Source: Aeromicrobium sp. 9AM
GTDB taxonomy: Bacteria; Actinomycetota; Actinomycetes; Propionibacteriales; Nocardioidaceae
Reading direction: 5' to 3'
Assembly: GCF_902506105.1 (NCBI RefSeq)
Contig: NZ_LR733304.1
Coordinates: 1,326,334-1,390,333 of the forward strand
Length of the DNA: 64,000 nucleotides
Shown here: positions 38,423 to 46,688 of the stretch, piece after piece
How positions within the stretch are numbered: the stretch's first letter is position 1
Layout: each line of letters begins with the position of its first letter
The notes under the pieces: generated by a model
Seen by the model: only the letters and a program-made list of their open reading frames with translations
What the model was told of the DNA's origin: nothing
Database searches by the model: none
Translations under genes and position numbers: made by a program

Positions 38423-40521
38423 CTGTCCCGCCTCCACCCACCGCCGAGCGCCGGCCCATCGTCCGCAGCCACCACGGAGACGACTTCGTCGACGACTACG
38501 AGTGGCTGCGCGACAAGGAGGACCCGGCGACGCTGGCCTACCTCGAGGCCGAGAACACCTACACCGACGCGACGACCGCGCACCTCGAGCCGCTGCGCCA
38601 GCAGATCTTCGACGAGATCAAGGCCCGCACCCTCGAGACCGACCTCTCGGTCCCGGTCCGCCGCGGCGCCTGGTGGTACTACGCCCGTACGGTCGAGGGC
38701 CAGCAGTACGCGATCCGGTGCCGGTGCCCGATCGACGACGCCGACGACTGGCACCCGCCGCTGCTCGAGGCCGGTGCCGAGATCGCCGGCGAGGAGGTCC
38801 TGCTCGACTCCAACGTCGAGGCCGAGGGCCACGAGTTCTTCTCGCTCGGCGCGTTCAGCATCAGCGACGACGAGACGCTGCTGGCGTGGTCGGTCGACAC
38901 CCAGGGCGACGAGCGCTACACGATCAGGGTCAAGGACCTGCGCACCGGCGAGGTGCTGCCCGACGAGATCCCCGCGACGAGCGGCGGCGCGACCTGGTCG
39001 GCCGGCGGGACACACCTCTTCTACACGACCGTCGACGACGCATGGCGGCCTCACCGGGTGTGGCGACACCGGCTGGGCTCCACCGACGAGGACACCCTGG
39101 TGCTCGAGGAGCCTGACGAGCGCTACTTCATCGGCGTCGGCCGCACCCAGTCCGAGCGCTTCCTCGTCATCGGGCTCTCCTCCAAGGTCACGAGCGAGGT
39201 GCGCGTCCTCGAGGCGGCCGATCCCGAGGGCGAGTTCCGAGTCGTGCTCCCCCGTCGCGACGGCGTCGAGTACTCCCTCGAGCACGCCGTCATCGGAGGC
39301 GAGGACCACTTCCTGGTCCTGCACAACGACGGCGCGCTCAACTTCGAGCTCGCCGCCATCCGGGTCGACGACCCGAGCGCCCGCACCGTCATCATCCCCG
39401 GCAGCGAGTCCACCCGGCTCGAGGACGTCGACGTGTTCGCCCAGCAGATCGTCGTGTCCTACCGCCGCGACGCGCTGTCCCGCATCGGCATCATGCACCT
39501 GGGACACGACGGCGTCGGACCCCTCACCGAGATCGACTTCGGCGAGGAGCTGTTCACCAGCGGCGTCGGCGCCAACGCCGAGTGGGACCAGCCGCTCATC
39601 CGCGTCGGTGTCGGCTCGTTCATCACGCCGGCGTCGATCTACGACTACGTCGTCGAGACCGGCGAGCTGATCCTGCGCAAGCAGGCCCCCGTGCTCGGCG
39701 GCTACGACCCGCAGGAGTACGAGCAGCACCGCACCTGGGCCATCGCCGAAGACGGCGTACGCGTGCCGGTCTCGGTCGTGTGCCGCAAGGACACCTCGCG
39801 CGACGGCACCGCACCCGCGTTGATCTACGGCTACGGCGCCTACGAGGCCAGCATGGATCCCGGCTTCTCCGTCATGCGCCTGTCGCTGCTCGACCGCGGG
39901 TTCGTCTTCGCGATCGCGCACGTACGCGGAGGTGGCGAGCTCGGCCGGCACTGGTACGACGACGGCAAGATGCTGCACAAGCGCAACACGTTCACCGACT
40001 TCGTCGCGAGCGCCCGGCACCTCGTCAGCGAGGGCTGGACCTCCGCGGACCGACTGATCGCCGAGGGCGGCAGCGCGGGCGGCCTGCTGATGGGCGCCGT
40101 CGCCAACCTCGCGCCGGACGCCTTCGCCGGCATCGTCGCCAGCGTGCCGTTCGTCGACGCCCTCACCACGATCCTCGACCCGAGCCTGCCGCTGACGGTC
40201 ATCGAGTGGGACGAGTGGGGCAATCCGCTCGAGGACCCCGACGTCTACGCCTACATGAAGTCGTACGCGCCCTACGAGAACGTCGGCGCGCACCCCTACC
40301 CGGCGATCCTCGCCGTCACGAGCCTGCACGACACCCGGGTCATGTACGTCGAGCCGGCCAAGTGGGTCGCCAAGCTGCGCGCGACTGCCACGGGCGACGC
40401 CCCGATCCTGCTCAAGACCGAGATGCACGCCGGTCACGGCGGCGTCAGCGGCCGCTACGCGTCGTGGAAGGAACGGGCCTGGGAGCTCGCCTGGATCATC
40501 AGCACAGCCAAAGCTGGTTGA
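38419..40521 (+). CDS. ptrB: Oligopeptidase B (S9A serine peptidase)
   Basis: 700 residues. A seven-bladed beta-propeller (about 70-410) gates a C-terminal alpha/beta-hydrolase. The nucleophile is in EGGSAGGLLMG near residue 555, the specificity segment DEWGNPLEDPDVYAYMKSYAPYENV near 595-620 is typical of oligopeptidase B, which cuts after Arg or Lys in short peptides, and the catalytic histidine is in HAGHGG near 676. No signal peptide, so it is cytoplasmic. The ATG at 38419 overlaps the dinB stop (ATGA), so the two are co-translated; the link between them is not understood. Confidence 0.93.
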   Translation: MTVPPPPTAERRPIVRSHHGDDFVDDYEWLRDKEDPATLAYLEAENTYTDATTAHLEPLRQQIFDEIKARTLETDLSVPVRRGAWWYYARTVEGQQYAIRCRCPIDDADDWHPPLLEAGAEIAGEEVLLDSNVEAEGHEFFSLGAFSISDDETLLAWSVDTQGDERYTIRVKDLRTGEVLPDEIPATSGGATWSAGGTHLFYTTVDDAWRPHRVWRHRLGSTDEDTLVLEEPDERYFIGVGRTQSERFLVIGLSSKVTSEVRVLEAADPEGEFRVVLPRRDGVEYSLEHAVIGGEDHFLVLHNDGALNFELAAIRVDDPSARTVIIPGSESTRLEDVDVFAQQIVVSYRRDALSRIGIMHLGHDGVGPLTEIDFGEELFTSGVGANAEWDQPLIRVGVGSFITPASIYDYVVETGELILRKQAPVLGGYDPQEYEQHRTWAIAEDGVRVPVSVVCRKDTSRDGTAPALIYGYGAYEASMDPGFSVMRLSLLDRGFVFAIAHVRGGGELGRHWYDDGKMLHKRNTFTDFVASARHLVSEGWTSADRLIAEGGSAGGLLMGAVANLAPDAFAGIVASVPFVDALTTILDPSLPLTVIEWDEWGNPLEDPDVYAYMKSYAPYENVGAHPYPAILAVTSLHDTRVMYVEPAKWVAKLRATATGDAPILLKTEMHAGHGGVSGRYASWKERAWELAWIISTAKAG

Positions 40522-40561
40522 GGTGCGGAGGCCGCCCGCGGCCGGAGCCTCGAAACCAGCT
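40512..40561 (+). terminator. Terminator-like stem after ptrB
   Basis: AGCTGGTT (40512-40519) pairs with AACCAGCT (40554-40561), then GAGG with CCTC, and an inner GGCCGC-CC-GCGGCC at 40530-40543. A long, slightly bulged hairpin directly behind the stop codon. Confidence 0.65.
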
Positions 40562-40586
40562 GCCAACGCTGGGTGCTGATCTCACC

Positions 40587-40656
40587 AGGTTTCGTCATCA
40601 GGCGCCTTCGGCGCGATCGCTCAACCTGCCTCAACGCTCGCTCGCAGGGCTCGCTC
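40587..40656 (-). repeat. Dispersed structured repeat, copy 2 (inverted relative to copy 1)
   Basis: On the minus strand this reads GAGCGAGCCCTGCGAGCGA, CGT, a 6-base variable block, then the 41-base unit beginning AGGTTGAGCGATC and ending ATGACGAAACCT. It lies in the 236-base gap between ptrB and the sigma factor gene. See copy 1 at 17205-17275 for the comparison. The rest of the gap holds the ptrB terminator and the sigma-gene promoter region. Confidence 0.75.
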
Positions 40657-40727
40657 GGCCTCGGCATAGCACGGCGCTCCTAAGAAGCGACTGAGAGCGG
40701 AATCCTTGGGGTACCAAAAGCGTTCTG

Positions 40728-40745
40728 ATCAGTACAGACACTGAT
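40728..40745 (+). promoter_or_regulatory. Hairpin abutting the ribosome binding site of the sigB-like gene
   Basis: ATCAGT-ACAGAC-ACTGAT, perfect 6-bp arms with a 6-base loop, ends one base before GGGAGG (40746-40751), itself 6 bases before the GTG. It could be an operator or an RNA hairpin limiting ribosome access. Confidence 0.45.
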
Positions 40746-40757
40746 GGGAGGCGCACG

Positions 40758-41705
40758 GTGAGCGCACGAAATGGGAACACCAACATCGAGGGCAAGGACA
40801 GCGTCGGCATGTACCTTGCCGAGATTGCCCGCACTCCCCTGCTCGACGCTGAGCGCGAGGTCGAGCTGAGCAAGACCGTGGAGGCCGGGCTGCTGGCCCG
40901 ACATCTCCTCGAGGAGGGTCGCGTGGGCCGTCGCAAGGGCGGCGCGCCGAAGTTCGCGACCGAGGAAGAGCTGCAGTGGCTCGCCGACGAGGGCGACCGG
41001 GCGGTCCAGGAGTTCATCCAGGCCAACCTCCGGCTCGTCGTCTCGATCGCCCGCAAGTACGGGCGCTCGGCGATGCCGATGCTCGACCTGGTCCAGGAGG
41101 GCAACACCGGACTCATCCGCGCTGTCGAGAAGTTCGACTACGCCAAGGGGTTCAAGTTCTCGACGTACGCCACCTGGTGGGTTCGTCAGGCCATCACCCG
41201 CGGCATCGCGCAGCAGGCCCGCGTCGTACGCCTTCCCGTGCACGTGGTCGAGGAGCTCAACCAGGTGACGGCCGCGCGCCGCAACCTGGAGCGCCAGCTC
41301 GGCTACGACCCGGAGCCGCAGGAGATCGCGCTGGAGCTCGGCATGGACATCGACCGCGTCATCGACCTGATGTCGTGGGGACGTGACCACGTCAGCCTCG
41401 ACTCACCGGTCGACGAGGACGGTGACACGTCGCTGGGTGACCTGATCGCCCGCGAGACGCAGCCCGGCCCCGACTTCGCGGTGCTCGACGACGAGTCGCG
41501 GCACCTGATCTCGACGCTGGTCGATCATCTCGGCGAGCGCGAGGCCGACATCGTACGAGCACGCTACGGCCTGCTTGACGGACGTCAGCAGAAGCTCGCC
41601 GACATCGGCAAGCGTCATGGCATCTCGGCCGAGCGCGTACGTCAGCTCGAACGTGAGGCGTTGGCGACGCTGAGGCGCATCGCCGATCCGGACCTCGCCG
41701 CCTAG
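40758..41705 (+). CDS. Sigma-70 family factor, group 2 (SigB/HrdD-like)
   Basis: 315 residues. It has regions 1.2 to 4 of a principal-type sigma factor but no long N-terminal tail: DSVGMYLAEIARTPLL near residue 14, [26 protein letters not shown] near 120, VRLPVHVVEELNQV near 154 and KLADIGKRHGISAERVRQLE near 278. It recognises promoters like those of the primary factor and is usually a non-essential stress or stationary-phase sigma (SigB in M. tuberculosis is 323 residues). Its stop codon shares the sequence CTAG with the stop of coaE on the other strand. Confidence 0.92.
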   Translation: MSARNGNTNIEGKDSVGMYLAEIARTPLLDAEREVELSKTVEAGLLARHLLEEGRVGRRKGGAPKFATEEELQWLADEGDRAVQEFIQANLRLVVSIARKYGRSAMPMLDLVQEGNTGLIRAVEKFDYAKGFKFSTYATWWVRQAITRGIAQQARVVRLPVHVVEELNQVTAARRNLERQLGYDPEPQEIALELGMDIDRVIDLMSWGRDHVSLDSPVDEDGDTSLGDLIARETQPGPDFAVLDDESRHLISTLVDHLGEREADIVRARYGLLDGRQQKLADIGKRHGISAERVRQLEREALATLRRIADPDLAA

Positions 41706-42304
41706 GCGGAGGCCGCTCTGGACACGAGCTCGTCCCATGTTCCCCCGACGATGAGGGTGAGCTCGTCCATCGGACCGGTGTTGTCGATCACCAGATCGGC
41801 GGCACCGGTCCTTTGTCGTCTGGATGCCTGCGCATCAATCCGGGACCGGGCCTCGTCCTCGGACATCCCGCGCGAGCTGACGAGGCGGGCCACCTGGACG
41901 TCCTCGGGCACGTCGACGACCACGACGACGTCGCAGTGCTTCGCGGCACCCATCTCGACGAGCAGCGGGTTGTCGTGCACGACGATCGCGTCGGGCCCCG
42001 CAGCGCCCTCACGAGCGGCGGCGAGCTCCCAGATCGCCGGGTGCGTGATGGCGTTGAGATCCGTCAGCGCTGCCGGGTCGGCGAACACGATCGCCGCCAG
42101 CGCCGGGCGGTCGAGCGTCCCGTCGACGGCGATGACACCGCTGCCGAATCGCTCGGCGATCGCCTCGAGGCCGGGGCTGCCGGGTTCGACAGCCTCACGG
42201 GCCAGCAGGTCGTAGTCGATGACAACCGCACCGCGGGCCGCCAGCAGGGCACTCACGGTGCTCTTGCCCGAGCCGATCCCGCCGGTGAGCCCGACCCTCA
42301 GCAC
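41702..42304 (-). CDS. coaE: Dephospho-CoA kinase
   Basis: 200 residues. It phosphorylates the ribose 3'-OH of dephospho-CoA, the last step of CoA synthesis. Walker A is GLTGGIGSGKST (6-17); DYDLLAREAVEPGSPGLEAI near residue 31 binds dephospho-CoA; NAITHPAIWEL near 84, VVHDNPLLVEMG near 107 and DAQASRRQRTGAADLVIDN near 157 are also typical. It lacks the C-terminal GrpB-like UPF0157 domain that mycobacterial CoaE carries. The GTG at 42304 is the only start that gives a normal N-terminus. Convergent with the sigma factor gene, sharing the four bases CTAG. Confidence 0.95.
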   Translation of the reverse strand: MLRVGLTGGIGSGKSTVSALLAARGAVVIDYDLLAREAVEPGSPGLEAIAERFGSGVIAVDGTLDRPALAAIVFADPAALTDLNAITHPAIWELAAAREGAAGPDAIVVHDNPLLVEMGAAKHCDVVVVVDVPEDVQVARLVSSRGMSEDEARSRIDAQASRRQRTGAADLVIDNTGPMDELTLIVGGTWDELVSRAASA

Positions 42305-42311
42305 GTACGAC

Positions 42312-43145
42312 CTAGCCTGCGGCGTTGCCGTAGGTGGTGACGTGCACGTGGTCCATGTGGTTGGCCGTCGCACCGCCCCGGTTGGACATGCTGCGCCAGG
42401 CGCCTGAGGTCGCCGGCCGCCAGATGTGCTGGTGCCAGATGATGTACTCGATGCCGAGCTCGGCACGATGCTCCTGCAGGAACGCCGCGATGTCATAGCC
42501 GATCGGGTTGCCCGTGCCGACCATGATGTCGAGGGCCTGGCCGGTGGCGTGCTCACCACGACCGGCGACACCGCCGTAGCGGACGATCGAGGGGAACTTC
42601 GCGCAGACCGCGCGGTGGACCTTGATCGTGTCGGGCTGCAGGCCGCGCTCGGCCCCGGAGCCGGAGGCGCACGGCGAGGTGCCGAGGGGCATCTCCTTGG
42701 CCAGCGCCTTGGCCTTGACCCAGCGCGGGAGGCCCTTGTGGATGATCTGGGCCCACTCGCCCTTGGTGACGCCGGTGATGTCGACGGTCTTGCCGGAGGA
42801 GACATTGGCCAGGACCGGTGACGAGCTCTCTGCGGCGGCGTGGACCTCGAGGTCCGACACCGCAAAACGGGTGCCCTTGACCTTGGCCTCGGCATCGGCC
42901 TCGTTCGTCAGCGGCGCGCGGTCGGCGCTGCGGCTGATCTCGATGTCGTTGGTCTTCTCCGCCGACACGGCGAACAGGTCCTGCTTGGGCTGGGCGGCGG
43001 CCTGGACCGGGCTCGCCGGATCGTGGGAGACCACGAGAGCGCCGGCGGTGGCGAGGGTCAGCAGACCCGCTGTGGGCAGGATCGCCCGCGAGATGTTCAG
43101 CCGACGGGGCGCCTTGCGTGCATGCCTGTGGCGAGAATCTGCCAC
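42312..43145 (-). CDS. Secreted SH3b plus M15-like (ARB-07466 C-terminal) peptidase-like protein
   Basis: 277 residues. After a basic start there is one hydrophobic helix (about residues 22-40), a signal or anchor. An SH3b-like region follows (about 95-150: TVDITGVTKGEWAQIIHKGLPRWVKA). The C-terminal domain has GEHATGQALDIMVG near 205 and MDHVHVTTYG near 265, that is H-x6-D and H-x-H, the zinc-ligand pattern of LAS/M15 D-Ala-D-Ala-type peptidases. It probably trims or binds peptidoglycan peptides. Start GTG at 43145 with GGTGG upstream; the longer frame lacks support. It lies 7 bases upstream of coaE. Confidence 0.82.
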   Translation of the reverse strand: MADSRHRHARKAPRRLNISRAILPTAGLLTLATAGALVVSHDPASPVQAAAQPKQDLFAVSAEKTNDIEISRSADRAPLTNEADAEAKVKGTRFAVSDLEVHAAAESSSPVLANVSSGKTVDITGVTKGEWAQIIHKGLPRWVKAKALAKEMPLGTSPCASGSGAERGLQPDTIKVHRAVCAKFPSIVRYGGVAGRGEHATGQALDIMVGTGNPIGYDIAAFLQEHRAELGIEYIIWHQHIWRPATSGAWRSMSNRGGATANHMDHVHVTTYGNAAG

Positions 43146-43160
43146 GGATGGACCACCTAG

Positions 43161-43210
43161 TGCATAGACAAAAGTCTGACTCAGCGTTCGAGTCAAGCAT
43201 ACTTTGTGCA
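43161..43210. promoter_or_regulatory. Extended dyad in a divergent promoter region
   Basis: The core is TGACTC-AGCGTTC-GAGTCA (43177-43195). Around it, TGCA...CAAAAGT on the left mirrors ACTTTG-TGCA on the right (43201-43210), so about 50 bases are near-symmetric. It lies between the M15-like gene and the acyl-CoA ligase gene and may control either. Confidence 0.45.
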
Positions 43211-43281
43211 TCGGTTCACATCAGATGCGCACATCCTCGCTTGCCAGAGTGACCGATGTCTCACGATGTGGAAGGTTTCGG

Positions 43282-44592
43282 ATGCCTGACGTCCTCAGCG
43301 CCGCTGACAGCGAGCGGGCACAGGCCCGTATCGCCGGCGCCTTGCACGCGCAGGGCGTACGCCCTGGCGACCGGGTCGTGCTGTGCGTGCCGGGCACATC
43401 TGCGTACGTCAGCGTCGTGCTCGCGGCAACGCGCTCCGGTGTCGTGCCCGTGCCGCTCGATCCGCGGCTGACACCGTACGAGCGCGACGCGATCGTCCGC
43501 GACGTCGAGCCGGCACTCGTCATCGACGACCCGTCGACGCTCGACGAGCTGTCAGGCGGCGAGCCCATCGCTCTCGACGACTGGCCGCGCTGCCGCCCGA
43601 TGCACTTCACGTCCGGTACGACCGGCCGGCCCAAGGGCGTGTGGTCGGGACTGCTGGCACCCGATCACGCGGCCGCCCTCGTCCAGGAGGAGCGGGAGCT
43701 CTGGGGCTTCGACGCCGCCGACCTCGACCTGGTGGTCTCCCCGATCTATCACTCCGCGCCGCTGCGGTTCGCGATGGGCACGCTGCTGGCCGGCGGATCG
43801 ATCGCGGTGCTGCCGGCATTCGATCCGCAGACCTTCGTCGAGACGGTGACCGAGCTCCGCCCGACGTCCATGTTCTGCGTGCCGGCACACCTCCAGCGGC
43901 TCTTCGCCTGGCTCGACGAGCACGGCACGGCGTTGGATGCATCGAGCTTCCGGCTCGTCGCCCACGCCGGTGCGCCGTGCCCCGAGCCCATCCGTCGGCG
44001 GGCCCACGAGACGTTCGGCGCCGACGTGGTCTGGGAGTTCTACGGATCGACCGAGGGACAGTTCACGGCCTGTCCTGCGCCCGAATGGATCGCCCATCCC
44101 GGCACCGTGGGCCGGGCCAGGCCGGGCCGGGTCGTCACGACCGACACCGACGGGCAGCTGTGGTGTGCCGTGCCGGAGTGGGCCCGGTTCACGTATTGGA
44201 ACGCACCGGACAGGACGCGCTCGACGTGGAAGGAGACGCCCGACGGGCCGGCCTTCACCGTCGGCGACCTCGGCCGGGTCGAGGACGGCTATGTCTACCT
44301 CGACTCCCGCCGTGAGGACCTGATCATCTCCGGTGGGGTCAACGTCTATCCGGCGGAGGTGGAGGCCGCTCTCGAGGGCGCCGACGGGCTCGTCGACCTC
44401 GTGGTGTTCGGCCGCGACGACGCGCAGTGGGGACGACGGGTGTGCGCGGCGTACGTCGGCGAGGTCGACGAACAGACGCTGCGCGCGCTTGCAGCCGAGC
44501 GACTCACCCCGCCCAAGCGACCCAAGACGTACGAGAAGGTCGCGTCACTGCCGCGCACTGCGACCGGCAAGGTCCGCCGCACTGAGCTCTGA
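43282..44592 (+). CDS. AMP-dependent acyl-CoA synthetase/ligase
   Basis: 436 residues, shorter than the usual 500-550 of the ANL superfamily because the N-terminal region is reduced. Motifs are intact: TSGTTGRPKGV near residue 112, FYGSTEG near 255, GDLGRVEDGY near 330, SRREDLIISGGVNVYPAEVE near 344 and the catalytic lysine in TGKVRRTEL at the C-terminus. It activates a carboxylic acid as acyl-AMP then acyl-CoA. The substrate is unknown. ATG at 43282 with GAAGG upstream. The last 48 bases overlap the convergent PAP2 gene. Confidence 0.88.
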   Translation: MPDVLSAADSERAQARIAGALHAQGVRPGDRVVLCVPGTSAYVSVVLAATRSGVVPVPLDPRLTPYERDAIVRDVEPALVIDDPSTLDELSGGEPIALDDWPRCRPMHFTSGTTGRPKGVWSGLLAPDHAAALVQEERELWGFDAADLDLVVSPIYHSAPLRFAMGTLLAGGSIAVLPAFDPQTFVETVTELRPTSMFCVPAHLQRLFAWLDEHGTALDASSFRLVAHAGAPCPEPIRRRAHETFGADVVWEFYGSTEGQFTACPAPEWIAHPGTVGRARPGRVVTTDTDGQLWCAVPEWARFTYWNAPDRTRSTWKETPDGPAFTVGDLGRVEDGYVYLDSRREDLIISGGVNVYPAEVEAALEGADGLVDLVVFGRDDAQWGRRVCAAYVGEVDEQTLRALAAERLTPPKRPKTYEKVASLPRTATGKVRRTEL

Positions 44593-45648
44593 CAGCTCGG
44601 CCTCGGGCACCTGGTCCGGCGCAGCGAACTTCTCGCCGACCCACGCGCCGACGAAGCCCAGCAACAGCCCCGCGAGCACGTCTGAGACGTAGTGCCAGCC
44701 GAAGTAGACCGTGGCGACCATCGTGATGACGAGGAACGCCCGCAGGGCCCATACGAACGCCCGGTGGAGACCAGCGCGCTGTGCGACGAGGACCGCGGTG
44801 GTGGCGATGGCGACGTGGAGCGAGGCGAACGCGGCGATGTTCTGGACCGTGTTGGTGTGCGCGGGGTCGGCGAGCACCTGCAGGCGCTCGGTCCACATCG
44901 ACTGCTGAAGAGCCGTCGTCGAGGTATGACTGAGGGCGGCGAAGTCGCCGGGACGGTCGTAGATCGGGCCCAGCGTCGGCAGGGCGTAGTTGAGGGCGAC
45001 GCCGATGACCCAGTCGATCGAGACCGCCGTGACCCACCACGAGCTGACCCGGTCGCGCCGCGCCCAGACCAGCGCGACGGCGAGCGAGGCCGGCAGCGCG
45101 ACGATCCACACGATGTAGAAGAACGACAGCACCTGAGCTGCGACCGTGGTGCCGAGCAGGTCGTGCAGGACCACAGCCGGCGACCGGCCGCCGAACATCG
45201 CGAAGTCGATGCGGGAGAGGTCGCGGTCGTAGAGCTGGTGGTTGGCAAACGGCACGAAACCCTTGAGGTTGCGGACCGATGCGTACGTCACGTACCAGCC
45301 GATCAACCCCACGATCATGAACCGGAGGTTGGCTGCGGGCCAGCGCTCGCGCCAGACCTCCGCCGTGGCGGCCCTGGCGGATCGCCACGACTTCGCGCGG
45401 ATGGCCGCCCGCGGCACGACGTCGAGGAACAGGGCCAGCAGCACGATCAGAGGCAGCAGCACGAATGTCGGACCGATCGATCCGTCGGGGTCGTGGAAGC
45501 CGAGACCCAACGACTCAGCCATCACGAGTGCCGCGACCAACGTGGCCACCGCAAGCGCGGAGCTGAACTCCAAACCGGTTCTGCGCACGGTCAGACTGTA
45601 TCTCCCGCCGAGGACCGCAGCAGGAATCGGCCGGCTAGACAGCCTCAT
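44545..45648 (-). CDS. PAP2-superfamily membrane phosphatase/transferase
   Basis: 367 residues with about six to eight membrane helices. PAP2 motifs: NYALPTLGPIY near residue 228, FASLHVAIATTAV near 286 (S-x-H) and YFGWHYVSDVLAGLLLG near 322 (catalytic histidine and aspartate). YDRDLSRIDFAMFG near 150 is seen in the inositol-phosphorylceramide-synthase-like branch. It probably removes phosphate from, or transfers a headgroup onto, a lipid at the outer face of the membrane. Its start overlaps the 3' end of the GlxA-type regulator gene by 14 bases. Confidence 0.85.
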   Translation of the reverse strand: MRLSSRPIPAAVLGGRYSLTVRRTGLEFSSALAVATLVAALVMAESLGLGFHDPDGSIGPTFVLLPLIVLLALFLDVVPRAAIRAKSWRSARAATAEVWRERWPAANLRFMIVGLIGWYVTYASVRNLKGFVPFANHQLYDRDLSRIDFAMFGGRSPAVVLHDLLGTTVAAQVLSFFYIVWIVALPASLAVALVWARRDRVSSWWVTAVSIDWVIGVALNYALPTLGPIYDRPGDFAALSHTSTTALQQSMWTERLQVLADPAHTNTVQNIAAFASLHVAIATTAVLVAQRAGLHRAFVWALRAFLVITMVATVYFGWHYVSDVLAGLLLGFVGAWVGEKFAAPDQVPEAELSELSAADLAGRSARQ

Positions 45649-46594
45649 CGACGCACGTGAACATCTTGCGGTACTGCTGCGGCGTGGTGCCCCTCGCAGT
45701 GGCGAAGTGGTGGCGGAGCGTCGCGGCGTTGCCGAACCCCACGCGGGTGGCGATCTGCTCGACGGCGAGCGACGAGTTCTCGAGCAGCTCCTCCGCGTTG
45801 GCGAGGCGCTGGCTGGTCAGCCACTGGAGCGGCGTCGTGCCGGTCTCGTCACGGAACCTGCGAGCGAACGTTCGGGGCGACATGTGCGCCTGTGCCGCGA
45901 GCTTCTCGACCGACAGCGGCTCGTCGAGGTGGTCGCTGGCCCACGCCAGCAACGGCGCGAGGGTGTCGGCCTCTGTCTGCCCCATGGGCGTGCGGATGAA
46001 CTGCGCCTGTCCGCCGTCGCGGTGCGGCGGGACGACGATGCGCCGGGCCGTCGTCGTCGCGACCTTCGCGCCGTACATCTGCCGCATCAGGTGCAGCGAG
46101 GCGTCGATGCCGGCCGCGGAGCCGGCGCCGGTCATGATGTTGTCCTCCTGGACGTAGAGCACATCAGGGCGGACGATCGCCTTCGGGTACCTGCGTGCCA
46201 TGCGATCGGTGTAGCGCCAGTGGGTCGTGCACTCACGGCCGTCGAGCAGGCCCGCCTCGGCGAGGATGAACGCCGCCGAGCAGTGCGCATAGACCAGGGC
46301 ACCGCGTTCGTACGTCGCCCGTGCCGCGTCGAGCACGAGCGGATCGAAGTCGAGGAACTCGTACTTGGGCGAGAAGCAGACCAGGTCGGCGTCCTCGAGC
46401 GCGTCCAGGCCGTGCTCGACGTGGAGGTCGAAGCCGGCCCGGCCGCGCACCCGGCCGGGGCGGGGCGTGCACACACGGAAGTCGAACACGGGATTGTCGT
46501 CCTCGGGGTGGTAGGGCTCGGCCCACACCTCGCAGATCGATCCGAGGCCAAAGGGCTCGGCACCGTCCTGCACGACGACTGCAACGGTCTTCAT
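45635..46594 (-). CDS. GlxA-family transcriptional regulator (DJ-1/PfpI + AraC)
   Basis: 319 residues. The N-terminal DJ-1/PfpI domain (about 1-185) has AHCSAAFILAEAGLLDG near 101, the cysteine of the nucleophile elbow. The C-terminal AraC domain (about 210-310) has two helix-turn-helix units, LSVEKLAAQAHMSPRTFARRF and AVEQIATRVGFGNAATLRHHF. The ATG at 46594 is 6 bases behind a −10 GATGCT (46601-46606), which is 17 bases from a −35 TTGATT (46624-46629), so it is leaderless. One of four TGGCAGTAA elements overlaps this promoter, pointing to autoregulation. Confidence 0.9.
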   Translation of the reverse strand: MKTVAVVVQDGAEPFGLGSICEVWAEPYHPEDDNPVFDFRVCTPRPGRVRGRAGFDLHVEHGLDALEDADLVCFSPKYEFLDFDPLVLDAARATYERGALVYAHCSAAFILAEAGLLDGRECTTHWRYTDRMARRYPKAIVRPDVLYVQEDNIMTGAGSAAGIDASLHLMRQMYGAKVATTTARRIVVPPHRDGGQAQFIRTPMGQTEADTLAPLLAWASDHLDEPLSVEKLAAQAHMSPRTFARRFRDETGTTPLQWLTSQRLANAEELLENSSLAVEQIATRVGFGNAATLRHHFATARGTTPQQYRKMFTCVDEAV

Positions 46595-46600
46595 GACACG

Positions 46601-46629
46601 AGCATCGCAGACAGATGGCAGTAAATCAA
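46601..46629 (-). promoter_or_regulatory. Promoter of the GlxA-type regulator gene
   Basis: −35 TTGATT at 46624-46629, 17-base spacer, −10 GATGCT at 46601-46606, then the ATG 6 bases on. TGGCAGTAA element 1 (46616-46624) overlaps the spacer and −35. Confidence 0.6.
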
Positions 46630-46688
46630 TGCAGAGTGGCATTACTGCCACTGGTGGCAGTATCTGACACCAGCAAGAATTACTGCCA
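46616..46688. promoter_or_regulatory. Four-copy TGGCAGTAA operator
   Basis: TGGCAGTAA at 46616-46624; its exact inverse TTACTGCCA at 46642-46650; TGGCAGTAT at 46655-46663; TTACTGCCA again at 46680-46688. These form two inverted pairs with 17- and 16-base gaps. An extra TGGCA half-site at 46637-46641 adjoins the second. The fourth copy runs into the ATG of the 45-residue protein. Confidence 0.75.
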
